Source: Neofusicoccum parvum (lineage: Eukaryota; Ascomycota; Dothideomycetes; Botryosphaeriales; Botryosphaeriaceae). From it: a DNA stretch of 64,000 nucleotides. Positions 45,443 through 57,654 of this stretch are shown here, in pieces. The number at the start of each line of letters is the position of its first letter. The stretch's first letter is position 1. The stretch spans positions 1,922,001 through 1,986,000 of the forward strand of contig CP087209.1 of assembly GCA_020912385.1 (NCBI GenBank), given 5' to 3'. The translations under genes were made by a program, and so were the position numbers. The notes under the pieces were generated by a model. The model saw only the letters and a program-made list of their open reading frames with translations, did no database searches and had not been told where the DNA came from.

Positions 45443-47371
45443 TCCACCTCTGAAGCTCACGTTATCTACAACTCGCTTTCCGTAGCGGACGCGGCCTCTG
45501 CTAGCTTCTTGGTATAGAAGTACTGCTGGCCGATGAACCATTCCTGGACGTAAAACTTTGACCGAAGAAGCGTGTCACTACGCAGCACGAATTTTATGAG
45601 CTTTAGAGACCGTATACCTCACTATCTTCCGGTTAGGGGCTGGGCGACTGCCTCGAACGCACCCCCGGTGAAAACCCATGCATCAGATCTTCGGCAGATC
45701 AATGAAGCGCACATTTTTGCACACGTGTGTCATTGGAACCCTGTTTGCTAAGCCCGATGCATTCGGAGCCACAAGCATCATAAACATTCCATTTGCCATT
45801 TCCGAGTACCGGCTCCCAGGTATCCCTTGGACCACGTGGCGCAGCTGTTCTTCTCACCTGATCTTTAAGACTGCCCGGATTCCGTCTGCAGGTAGCCGTC
45901 AAATCGTTAAGCTACACAAATCAGCTATCAATGTGCCACCTGTTGTGGCTCATGCAATCACTGGATCATCATGGCATTCTAGTCTGAGAAATTTCCGTCC
46001 ATCAACGGAAATTCCTTGTCCAAAAATTCGCACGCAGTCGTTTCAGCACGAGCGCTTTTACATGTACATCCCTCTACCGCATCAGCACATCTGGAAGGCT
46101 CAAGAGTTGAAGACATAAAAGAATTCTTCCTGATTGAGACACGTGCCTTTGAGGACGTTCGTTTGCAAACCTAGATATGGAATTACTCTACTACTAAGCT
46201 CGTCACAGCATGTTACTAGAAATTTGGATTGAGCTAACACACAGCAAATATGTACAAGCGACCTTGGATCAGAAACAACACGCCCGCGTCATCAGGCGGA
46301 ATTCGCAGAGCCTTGACATCCGATAGGGTCTAGGAAGTTCAGACCGACGAGTCGAGGAATACTGTGCGGGCAGCGAGTGCATCCGACTCACGCTGTAGCA
46401 CCACGACTTCCGATCAAGCTGTAACGCTGTTTCAGCCTCAGTAACGAATTCCTCCCGCAGCTTTCTCAACATGCTCCAAGTCCGCGCTGAGAAAGCGGTG
46501 AGCGTATCCAAACATTTCTGAATTCTTGCTGCCGTTAGCACACTTGATGCCGCGTTTCCCGTCAACGTGCTTTCTTTATCTGTGCCTGGTGGAACCTCGA
46601 TAAGGAGGTCGTACAGAGCCTAACAATGCCACACAGCGGTGAGGCTTCTTCATATTTCGGCCCAGCAACTGCAAGGCAGATACGTGTTAACAGATGCGTT
46701 CGTGCCTCCTTTCAGTTAATGATGTGTGCTCATCAGACTCCGCACATTCAGCTTTCACAAGATATGCAGACTACGATCACACTATCGAGAGCCAGATTGT
46801 ACTATGCAGATGCATTGTGCCCGGCTCGTGCACTTCCGGTTCGTAAACAAGGTCTCGCAATGGCATGTTTTCGACGATCCCCCTCTGTACTGCCTGTTTG
46901 GACCAGTGGCAGCGTACTGCTGTGCCCACGACCTGGGGAGGCCCGAGTATCCCACCGCCCTAGCTGGTTGTCCGGCTGACTCCCCGTGGCTGATCTGGCG
47001 ACAACCCCTGATTGGATGCCGATTCAGCAGCTGTTCAGCTCGATTTCCCGGTGCTTCATTTTACCGCTAGTCCGCACAAGCTGTGCTCCGAACCACATCG
47101 TCTTCTTTCTAACTGGCCCACAGTGCATCGGAACGTGAGAGATTGAATGGCACTTGGGAAAAGTGCTCATCTGGCTTATAAGAGGACGTCCACTCTTTCC
47201 CTTCCCAGGCGCCGACTTCCCATTTCTCAGACTACAGCCTGGCTGTCTACTTTAGGATACAGAGGGTGACACGTCATACCTGACAGATCCCCGAAATACT
47301 GTACCTCCACTTTCCCCATAGCTCCCGACGCTTTGGAACTCTTCAACTCTTACCCAAAGGGCAAATTCGAG
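45443..47371. other. Gene-poor stretch, 1.9 kb
   Basis: No gene is supported. The longest frame, 45678-46118, has 146 codons but no motif, membrane segment or homologous feel, and mixed codon use. AT content is higher than in the flanking genes. Confidence 0.5.
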
Positions 47372-47854
47372 ATGTCCGGCTCTTGGAAAAGCGTAGCGCG
47401 ATCAACGCAGCCTGCCCAGCCCTCAACTCAGCATGTCTGCGTTGGCGGTCTAGCAATTTCAACGTGCCCAAAGTGCGCCGGGCATCCTCAAGGGTCAGTA
47501 ACGTACTGCTATCCAATTGCACCATGAATCTACTACCAAGTCAACCGTTTATTGATGGGCTAACATGCCGTCTCTTACAGCTACCGTAATCCGATATGCC
47601 AACAATGCAAAGGCTGCGGAGTCGTGACTGATACTTGCCGCCAATGTCTGCAGAGCAACACGATGCCATCTTCGGCCAGCACCTCGCAAATGACGTCACC
47701 TGCAACCTCTTGCGGCACTGGCAGAACAACATTCGAGCAACGCATGGCAAGCTACGACTCTAACCTCCACGACCCGACAGTAGTTGACAACGAAGATCAG
47801 CCAGAAACCTCGAGCCGTCGAAAAAGTTCTGAAAAGAAGGACCAGTCTCCCTGA
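47372..47854 (+). CDS. Small cysteine-rich protein, zinc-ribbon-like (hypothetical)
   Basis: A probable 131-residue protein from exons 47372-47493 and 47581-47854. The 87-bp intron has a GTCAGT donor, a CTAAC branch site and a TTACAG acceptor, and it contains an in-frame stop, so removal is needed. The join creates a compact series of CxxC knuckles: CPKC, then CQQC, CKGC and CRQC within about 35 residues (GGLAISTCPKC..YRNPICQQCKGCG..DTCRQC). This pattern suggests one or two bound zinc ions. The rest is Ser/Thr-rich and hydrophilic. No family was recognised, and an additional upstream exon is possible. Support comes from the splice signals and cysteine spacing rather than known homology. Confidence 0.55.
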
Positions 47855-50010
47855 CACATCCGTCTCCACACTGCCATGGTTTATCCAACCTATTTGCATC
47901 TTCGTTTTTGAAGCAGCTTGACGCGCAACCATTTAACTTGGAAATGGTAAAGTTGACACATGGATACTTCTTAATAAGTAACTGGGAGGACAAAATTAGT
48001 ACTTTACGCAGCATAATTATTCCCCGAATTTCAAACCTACTGTAAACATTGTTTATCCACCGCGGCTGCTGTCACCGAGTACAAAGTAGTGGAGACGAGG
48101 AATGCACCGGTCAGCCTCTGTGTGACGGGGTCCAAAAATCGGACACTCTACCCGCACAGGAACCAATAGCACCGTAGCACCTTTTCACGCAGGCACCGGC
48201 ACTTCTTTTATCCAGGACAGCGCTTTTTGTGATTTAATTAGTCCTCGCGGAGTGCGCAGAAAACCAAGGCACATTCCAAGCGTGACTTCCACCTCACTCA
48301 CATCCCACAACATGCACCGGGGATGTAACTTGATCATGCCCGCCGAACCCGGCGCCGCAGGCCGCTGTACACGAGTCCCACGCATGTGCCCATCGGCGCG
48401 GGTAAACGAAAAGCCACCCAAGCCCAGGAATGCACAGCTTTGCGCGTCAGCACTCAGACAGCGTGTTCTAGCACTCCAGAAGAAGATCGAGTATTCTGCA
48501 GAGTGCCTACAGGCACCCGGCAAAAAGATCAATGAAGCAGAAGAAACGATTACCACAACGTCCAGACAAAGCCCGCGCCGGCAATGCGGAGAGGAGTCAG
48601 AGACCGGGTATCGAAGGCTGGCTGGCAGCAACCTAGTCGTACACGCGCCAGCTCTTGCATCGCCTCATTGCAACCTTACCACCAGTCTTCTCGCCTCGCA
48701 CAGCATGCGGTAGAAAGTCCAACGCCTTGGCCGCTGAACCTTAATGCGCGCACAAAAAAACAGCTGCTGTGTGTGTGCCTTGGTGCCCGGCGGGCAGCTC
48801 CAGCCAGCCAGCCCGCGCGCGCCATCGGGCCGGCGGACAGAAGACTGCGCCGGGGCCGTGTTGTGCTGCCCTTGTGTTCTCTTCTGTGTTTGATGGGGCC
48901 GCCGGGCTTGCTGTCATCATCGCCAGCAAATCGTCCCAGTTCCGCTTGCCCATAGAACTGTACCAGAGGGAGTTTGGCCGCACGACGATTGCTACGCTTC
49001 TCCTCGCCCCACGACAGGCCCGTGGTCGGCTGCCCGGCTGGCTGGCACGATCCCTTCGCCCCTTCCTGGCCGCGCGCGGACCGCCGTGGTCGCTCGCTAC
49101 TGCACTGCGCTCTGCGGCGCGCATCCTCGCGTTTTCCCCTGCATCGTACATGCAGCGCTCCGCTTCCCAAGAAAATCAGCAGACGCGCGCGCCAAGTCCA
49201 AACAAGAACACCGAAGCATCGAAAACCCAAAGGGGAAACCGCTAGCTCCGCGCAGCCGCAAGCTGCTCATGCTAAACCGGCCTGTCCCCTCCGCACGGCG
49301 CAGCAGCAGAAAGAACGTCGGCACAGCTGATCAGATGCTGGCGCCTGGACCAGACGGCGCTGCCGATCGCCATGCGAGCTCGGTATGCGGGCGGCCGCTT
49401 CCCTCTCCCTCGTCCTGCTGCGTAACAAGAGAAAGTAAAAGAGGCGACTCAGGGTTCTCCGCCCGTCACACCGGCAAGCGGATGCCGTGCAAAACCACCT
49501 AAATCACGCACATGCAAGTGCGTGTTGCAGCCGAAGTATCTCCTTTGTAGGCTTTCAGCCTTGCAGCAGGCAGAAAGCACGGCGTGTGCGCGGGGCCGAG
49601 ACCAGGAGGCGAGGTGCGGCAGTCAAGTGGACTGGCGCGTAAATGTCGGCGCCCTTTCGACCGTTTGTTGGGGGGCTTTCAACAATATGTCTTCGGGAGA
49701 CTGTAGCCGTGACTTTCTGTTTCTGGTGAGTTCGAGCCCGTTGCGCGATGTCATCCGATGAAACAGGCTTGAGGTGCACGGAGAATGCGTATAGTATTTT
49801 CCTCATTTCCACTGCTGCAAACAAACCTCCGCTCTTCAAACCTTCATAACTTTTCGCCACCGCACGATAAAGATCCGGATCGAATAACCCTGAGCTGCAC
49901 CTTGTTCAGGCAAGAACTCCTCCCAGTAGACGCCGACGCAATGCAAACCAAAAGCAGAAAATTTAGCCTCCCAATTCTCCACAGCCCGACTCCGACTTAG
50001 CTCGTGTCTT
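47855..50010. other. Gene-poor stretch, 2.2 kb
   Basis: Nothing coding is supported. 48700-49300 is GC-rich and gives overlapping long frames on both strands, all with biased Arg/Ala/Pro composition as expected from composition alone. The right end holds the 3' flank of the RNA polymerase III gene. Confidence 0.5.
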
Positions 50011-53000
50011 CTACCAGCTGTAGAGACCCTCAAACGCATCCCCCTTCCTCCCAACATCCTCCTGCGCCAAGTTCAACTTACGGACAACCTTGAAGCTACC
50101 GGTGCCAATGCCCATGCTCTGGCCTAGGATAATGCACTCCGAAACACCCTGCACGCCGTCGCTCTTGCCGCGGTAACCGGCTTCGAAGAGGTGATCAGGC
50201 GTCTTCTCGAATGAGGCAAGCTGTAGAACCGAGTCCCGCATCTTGGCAAGGCCGAAGCGCGTGATGCCCAGGATGTCGCCCTTGTACGTCATGACGTCGG
50301 CGAGCAGCTGCATATGTCGCGGGTCGATGTCCATGGAGCCCATGACGGACGCAATTTCCCTGATGATGGTCGAGCGTGCCGCCTCGACTCCCAGTACGGC
50401 GAAGCACTCGAGGACAGAGTTGGTGTAGGTGTGCGTGCCCCTGACACCGGGCGTCGCCATGATAAGCCTCAGGCCATAGCCCTCAACAAGAAGCGAGATA
50501 TCTTCCTGCTCGTTGTCCTCCTTCTTGATGATGGCACGTGAAGCCTCTGGATAGCCCTTGATGGCGATTTCCGGGATTGCGCGCTTCAGCAACTGGATTC
50601 GGGAGAAATAAGCGTCTTCGGTGGCATTCTTTGCCTTGGAAGCTGCCGAACGTGTTGCAGCAGCCTTCCTCTGCTTATCGCTTTGGGGATCGTTCAAATC
50701 CGGGACGAAGATCCGAAGATGGTTGTTGAAGAACTCCACTTTTCCACCGTCGGTGCCAATCTTCAGCTTCGGCGCCTTGAGAATCGCGATTTCCAGATCG
50801 TTTTTGGTAAGCTCGAGACCAAGAGAGTTGACCGTCTCCCAATCAATGCGCATGTTGAGATAATTTCCGTTGTCAAACCACACATCCTCAATGTAGTGAG
50901 TAATGTCCTTGAGGTATGTCTTTTCAATACGGGCCTTGACTAAGCGCGCAGCGCGAATGTCTCTCGTGTTTTCTAGTTCGCATGTGATGATAGGCGTACT
51001 GATAACCTTCGATGCGTTGATGATTTCTTTGATACGCGGAACACCCTGTGTGATACTCATACCAGCGACACCAGCGAAATGGAAAGTCTTGAGTGTCATC
51101 TGCGTTCCGGGTTCGCCGATAGACTGTGCACCAACGGCTCCAACGGCATGGCCGGGCTGAACGTGAGATTGTGCGTGTTTGGTAAGGCAGAGGTCCAAGA
51201 AGTACTCCAGGCAGCGGCGCGAGACCTTGGAGACACCATCGACGATATTTGAGAAACCCACATCGTCAGCGATAGCCTCACCTTTTTTCTTGTTCTCGTT
51301 CTGGACTTCAACGAAACGAGTCGTCAGTCGCTCGACATCGTCGGCTTTGCCGTAGATGAAAGTCTGGACTTCGTCGTAGAAATTACGCTTGGACTCTTTT
51401 TGATCGACCAACTCCAGATTCTCCACAGTAAACTGCAGCTCTTCACCAGTTTCAGAGTATCGTTGGATTTCTCTCCGCTTGGCATCGAGGCACGCTTTCG
51501 CGATGTCTCTGATCTCTTCCGGTAACAGGCCGCGCTCTTCGTTGTCCCAAGTCGTCGTCCGGGCGTGGTCGAATGAGCGAACGAAGTTCACGGGCTTCGC
51601 TTTACCTTCCATGTCCACGGGATCCAAATTATCGTCTCCGTACCGGAATTGCACAATCTGCGACGAAGAATTTCTGACCGTGTCATCATACTGCGCCGAG
51701 AGATCTTCCAGGGATTTCATAAGACGACGAGACATGTAGCCCGTTTCTGCGGTCTTGACTGCAGTATCGACCAGACCTTCACGACCAGACATGGCGTGGA
51801 AAATGAACTCGTAAGGCGTCAGACCGGAGTAGAAGCTATTGGCAACGAAACCCTTGGCATCAGGCAGTCGACCACCTTTAGCAAAATGAGGCAGTGTACG
51901 GTCCTGGAATCCGTCTTGCACACGCGCACCGCCGATAATCTGCTGGCCGACACAGGCGACCATCTGCGCGACGTTGATATTGGAACCTTTGGAGCCGCAC
52001 TTCGCCATGATAAGTGGTGAGTTCCAGTTGGTGAGTTCTGAGAAACAAATGTCACCAGCTTCGCCACGGACTTTGTTCAGCACACCGGAAATCCTGTTTT
52101 CCATGGTCAATTCCTCGTCACATCCAGCGTCTCGCTCGAGTTGGCCGGAGTTGTAGAGCTCGACGATCTTTTTCGCATCGATGTAGGCCTTCTCGATGAG
52201 CTGTGTCTTCTTCTCCACGAGCTGCTTTCCTGGCGTAACATCGCTGACACCTATGGAGAATCCGCGGTTCGTCAACCAGCGCGCAGAAAGTTTTGCCAGA
52301 CGGTTCATCGCTTGTACAGCATAATCAGGGCCGAAGTCTCGCATCATGACATAAAAGACAGAGTCCTTCTTGCCATCTCCGACTGTCGACTTGTCCATAA
52401 CACCGCACATGACCTCTGAGTTCCGGATAACGAGCCACGCGTCATCTGTATTAAGGTCTTTGGCATTCCCTTTGTATTGCTTACAAGCCGCGTCGAGGTT
52501 AACGAGGACCTTGGACTCCTTGTACGGACGCATGAGGACGTTCCAGACTTGCTTGCCTGTCCACAAAGCCTGAGGTTTTAGGATTACGGGTGGGGGAAGG
52601 TCGATCTTGTGGTACGTTCCTGTTTCCGGATCTCGGACTGCATCACCGTTGAACATATAGCTGCACATGAGGACGAATGTCTTGCGGTCCAAGAAGAGGT
52701 CCTTTCTTGATGTCAGGAAAGCGCAGGTAATGAAGTCCTGGATAGCGGCAATAATTGGTGTTCCGTTCTTTGGTGTCGCCAAATTGTTCTTCACACCCAT
52801 CAACTCTATGGCTTCTGTGCGGGCTTCTTCTGTCTGCGGAACGTGCAAGTTCATCTCGTCACCATCGAAATCGGCGTTGTAAGGGTTGCAGACGCACTCG
52901 TTGAGGCGGAAGGTTCTCCAAGGCCGGATTTTGGCTTTGTGGCTGAGAATACTGAGCTTGTGCAGAGACGGTTGACGGTTGAACAGGACGATGTCACCAT

Positions 53001-54454
53001 CCTCGATATGCCTCTCTACAACATCACCAATTTGAAGCTGTTCCGCGGTTTGTTCCAATTTGCCAATCTTTTGGAGGATTTCCAAAACAAGCCTACGCCC
53101 ATCTTGCTTGAGAACGAAGTTGGCGCCGGGGTGCTTGAACTTTCCTCGTCTCACGCAGCCCCGCAACTTCTCGATATTGTATCTTGACACCTTTTCCGGA
53201 TATGTCATGTTCTTAGCAACTCTTTCCGGGACGGCGACTTCTTCAATCGACAAGTTCGGGTCCGGCCCAATCACGGTACGGCCAGAGAAATCCACGCGTT
53301 TGCCGGAAAGGTTGCCACGGAATCGACCCTGCTTGCCTTTCAAGCGCTGACAAAAACCTCTGATGTGCTTTCCCACACCCTGCGCCTGGAGACCGGGCAC
53401 ATCACTGTTGACATACAAAGCGATCTGCAATTGCAAGAAGTCCCATTGCTCCATGATCGTCTGCACCGGAAGACCTTTTGCCAGGCCTGCGCGAATCAGG
53501 GAGCTGATCTGTACGATATCGCCAAGCTTGTTCGTGATGTCGTCCTCGGTGGTTGCGGCTTCCTGTGCCACAGACGGGCGAATGGTTACTGGGGGAGCAG
53601 GAACGTATTGCCAGATGAACATCTCCGGCCTTCCCTTGTTCATGCCCAGAAGCGGGCAATCCGTCGTCTTGATGCGCTTGAAGAGGTTCAATACTCTCAA
53701 GGGGTTCATGTCGTCGACGGCCTTCCGAATGTGTTTATCTAAGTCGCCATTGCCCTGTTTCGCCGTCTCGAACGACTTGTCAAATTCGGGTTTGCCGCGA
53801 GGCATCTCCTTCCGTTTCGCTGTTGACTTGTTGTAGGCGTCAAACTTGAGGTGAACAACCTTGAGCGGGTGGCCAGCAACCTTCCTGACAGGGCCGTTCG
53901 TGGCGCCGCAGTGCGGGCACTTCTTCACTTTCCTGCACTCCCCGGAAATCTTCTTGCATATCGCGGTGCGCTGCAGACTATCAAGATCAGGGCGGCGCAA
54001 GCTTTTGATGTACCTTTGCCGCGAGCCTTCGTCGAGGAGAATGTTGGAGCATTCCTTGCAGATGCAGTGCAGGACCTCGATGATCATCTTCAGGTAACCA
54101 ATATGGAAGGCGGGCAGGGCCAGTTTGACATGTCCGAAATGACCGTTACAAGACTTCAAGTCTTCGCCGCAGGTTTCGCAGGTGGCACTCTTGCTAGAGA
54201 TACCCATGCGACCGTCCATGGGACCATGTTTGGTGACGGTGCGGTTGGGCCCGTTCGCGACGGCGTCGTAGACATGGCGATCGGAAACTTCGATGACGGC
54301 CTGGTTGACGATGTCCTGGTTCGAGCTACAAGACAGTCAGACGCGACACAATGCGACGGGGCATGCGCGCTTACAGGATTCCGAATTGGAGCTCGGTGAT
54401 GCGCTTAGGCACGCGGTCGACAACCTGCTCTTTGACCTCCCCTTGCGTCGCCAT
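50011..54454 (-). CDS. RPO31: RNA polymerase III largest subunit RPC1
   Basis: The catalytic beta'-like subunit of nuclear RNA polymerase III, which makes tRNA, 5S rRNA and U6. It has 1464 residues in two minus-strand exons, 54454-54375 and 54325-50011, with a 49-bp intron after codon 26. It opens MATQGEVKEQVVDRVPKRIT and has the zinc-binding clamp CETCGEDLKSCNGHFGH followed by CKECSNILL and CPHCGATNG. The metal-binding active site NADFDGD is at 510-516 (D512, D514, D516). Pol III-specific features include HVPQTEEARTEAIELMGVKNN and the bridge-helix/trigger-loop region AVGAQSIGEPGTQMTLKTFHFAGVA. The 1.4-kb-plus single exon and length agree with fungal RPC1. Confidence 0.96.
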
Positions 54455-55013
54455 GGTGGAATATGTGTGCTACCGGCGGGCGGGCATGGGCGAGTCGCAG
54501 CGGGCAAGCGGGAAGAACGGGAGCGCGGGGGCAGCAGATCCAGGTGGTGGTTGAGCGACGGCAGCGCGGGCAAAAAGTCGACTCATTGCACTTGGGCCTG
54601 CGCGCCGCCAGAAATTGTCGCGAGGGTCCCGCAGCGCGGTGGGGTTCAGCCGGAGCTCAGCCGGCTATCTTATCGCGCAGCTGCTCCACTAGGCAGCTAG
54701 GGCTGGGCGCAACTCCCCCGCGGCGGCCTGCAGCGGCTCCGGTCAAGCTCCCTACTCTCTCCTTTGCTGCTCACCGACTGCCTTCCACAACCCTCGAGTG
54801 CCAGTCTCTCGACCTGCAGGAGCCTGCAAGTTATCCGCTTCCTTTGTCACGAAGCGCTTTCAACCCCGTCGCCCGTCTCCTCGCCCGGCTGCGCCAGCAC
54901 CCGCGTAGCCTCGGCCGTTGTCGGACGCCGCTCGATAAGGCACCGTAGCGTCACCACCACCTCAGTTGACTCACCCGCTCCTTCCGACACTCAACCACCT
55001 CACCCTCGCAGTC
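54455..55013. promoter_or_regulatory. Divergent promoter RPC1 / FHA gene
   Basis: 559 bp of C-rich, TATA-less sequence on the plus strand between the two start codons. Pyrimidine-rich tracts run up to the FHA gene ATG, as is common upstream of constitutive fungal genes. Confidence 0.5.
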
Positions 55014-56716
55014 ATGTCTGACCGAAAAGGTGTGTAGGCGGGCGAGCTGTGCACCGCGGGTATGTCACTCTTTACTGACTTCTTTCAGTGCTCGAAGTCA
55101 AGCTTGTCTCCCTCGGCGATGGAGACGGCATCTCCGAACGACGGGTCTTGCTCGCCGCTGGCCAGGACGTGATCATAGGCCGTGCTTCTTCGAACCGCGG
55201 CGTCGCTGCCTCTGCAGACAACACGAAGATCAGTAACCCTGTCATATCAAAGGAGCATGCCGCCTTCACCACCGATGCTGCCGCAGCGGTTCGTCTTCCC
55301 CTGTTCTCGCTACCGCCGTTTGCTAAAAGCCCCGTAGACTGTCTTCATAAAGGATCTCAGAAGCATGCATGGAACACGTGTCGACGACCGAGAGCTATCA
55401 CAGGGTGAAAAGTGCGCTATATTCTCTGGTTCCATCTTGCAGTTTGGTTCGCCTGTAATCCGCGGAAACGGTACGCTTACCTCACCCCACATCACCTCCC
55501 GGCCGCTGTTGAATTCTTAAATCCCCAACTACCTCTTGTATGCACATCAACTAATACCATGTTCGCGTATTATCAAGCTACGTACAAGCCAGCCAAGTAC
55601 ATCTTCAGTGTCGAGCCAATCAACCCCACGAACGGCTTCTCCGGAACGATGCCAACCACCACCGCTGTGCCTACAACCCTGGATCTTTCGGACACTAAGA
55701 AGGGCTATGGTGACGACTCGTCGCTTTACAGCAGCGATGACTATGATTCTCAGGAGGAGGACTTCATGTCGAACGAGGATGCCGACGTGACCATGATCCC
55801 GGACACATACCCTTCTGAGCAGGAAAGCGATGCTTCACCTGATGAGTCCGTTCACAGCTCGAGCGACGATTCGGCAGATGAATCAGAGGGAAGTGACGAC
55901 ATGTCGGTCGAGGAGTACTGCTCCACCGAGTTGTTTTACCCTACTACCGACGCACAGGCGGAGACGAGCTCTACTGCTGCCGTCCGTGCTGAATCGTTCT
56001 CTTCTTCGTATCTCGACGAGAGTGAGCTGCTTGACGGTCGCGTCTCGTCCGTCCAGCCAGCTGGCCCGACCCTGGGTCTTGATATCGGCATGACAACTGG
56101 AGAGTGGACGGACTATTCTGAGGCTGACCAGTCTGCATACCTCACATCGACCCCGGCTGCCTGGACATCCGAAACCGCCGATAGCTTCGCCTTCGCCATG
56201 GAGAAGGAAGAGGCCCAGCAGACCAACAAACTCCAGTTCTTCTCAGGCAGTCAGAGCAAGCCTCGTCCCTTCAGCAACTCCATCAACGAACTCTGCGAGC
56301 CCGCCCCCAAGGTTGATGCTACTGTTCCTGAGGTCGATGAAACTACGGAGAACAATACAACCAAGGATACACCTGCTCCGGAAACTGGCACGTCGACATC
56401 GCCAGACGATGTTGACACTGCGATGACTGAAGACACGCGCTTCTTCGACGAAACTCTCGCTTCACTGGAGCTGAACGAGGGTAGCAAGGCGGAGACTACT
56501 CGTTTGAAAAGGTCCGCTGCTGAAGCTGAGCTCGACACCGAGCCCAGTTCTGACGCGGTTGGTTCCATCAAGGCTGCCCAGATCGCCACGCCGGAGCAGA
56601 TGTCCAACCGTCGGATTGCTAGCATCACGCAGCGTGCTCGTGACTTCAGCATTGGTGCCGTTGTCGGGGGTGTCGCTCTCTTCACCGTATTGGCAAGCAT
56701 GGGTGACGCTGCGTAA
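55014..56716 (+). CDS. FHA-domain protein with acidic middle and hydrophobic tail
   Basis: A 495-residue protein from exons 55014-55029, 55089-55288, 55338-55470 and 55578-56716. The first exon is 16 nt (MSDRK plus one base). Residues 5-~120 form a forkhead-associated (phosphothreonine-binding) domain, with the core blocks VIIGRASSNRG, ISNPVISKEHAAF and IKDLRSMHGTRV. The fourth-exon acceptor ends in CAAG, the least certain join. The middle is very acidic and Ser/Asp/Glu-rich, natively disordered by composition. A basic RR..RARD segment precedes a terminal hydrophobic stretch, FSIGAVVGGVALFTVLASMG. This looks like a C-terminal tail anchor. No orthologue was recognised; a membrane-tethered phospho-reader is an inference. 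Confidence 0.8.
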
Positions 56717-57654
56717 TTGGCTGCGCCATGGTTGGTGCGAGGCTAGCAATCTCACGTACTCTCAAGTCTCCTTTCATTCCAATTTGCAAGAGTACAGGCG
56801 TCCATGGAAGGTATAACCCCTTTTTCATTCAGGTTTACAGCTCAGAGCTGAGATTACCCACGGTCGATTGCACACTAGGACTCGGCGTTCAATTTTATCC
56901 GGGGCAGGTTGGGGCGCTACATATGGCTGAGACACGGGAAATGGTGGAGACCTGATTGATGGGCTATGATGGAACGGTGATGGGTGTTTTATCGGATTTT
57001 TCTGCTGCTATAGCTTCTTGCGTCTGGTTTCTGATTATGGACGTTACTCTGGTATCCCCCTGGTTTAGCAATGATAGGTCGTATACAATGAGTGACATGT
57101 TATCGACATGGCGATGCCTCATGTCTTATTATGTGTTAGTGCTAAAGGCTATGAGGCGTTCCGTGGTTAGTTCGAGAAGTACTGTAGCACCTGCGTATCT
57201 TCACAGGTTTGTTCTATCAGTGCACTTATGCTTCCAGTGGAATGCTTTGACTTCCAACGTTTAACACCCCACTAGTTTACCACATGGCATATTGTATTCT
57301 GTTTTTGTGCCTGCATCACTTGCAGGACGTGTCGCAGCTCACAGGTAATAAGAAAGGAATAACATGTTCGACAGTTCTGTCCCATTCCCTAACCATCACT
57401 AGATATGCGAAGTCGGGAATTCATTACGACGAAATTGGTATTTTTCAAAAGACCTCTGCATCCGGATGAATGCGTTCACGATCTACTCAATGGTAGATGT
57501 TGATATTATTTTTGCGCTACCCGTCGGCTACAGCGTCGTCGTGTACGGCCTCTTCTGAATCTCTACGTGCTATTGACATGTAACATCCAATACCCAATGC
57601 AGTCGTCATCTCTCGTTATCTCGTATCACATCCACTTCACAGAGACCATTCGCT
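56717..57654. other. Intergenic between converging genes, 0.94 kb
   Basis: An AT-rich stretch between the FHA gene stop and the aldolase stop on the opposite strand. It should hold two 3' UTRs. Short frames such as 56956-57264 have no recognisable features. Confidence 0.5.

Noticed and set aside
45678..46118. 146-codon intergenic frame
   Set aside because: No domain, signal peptide or splice support was seen, and codon use differs from all confident genes here.
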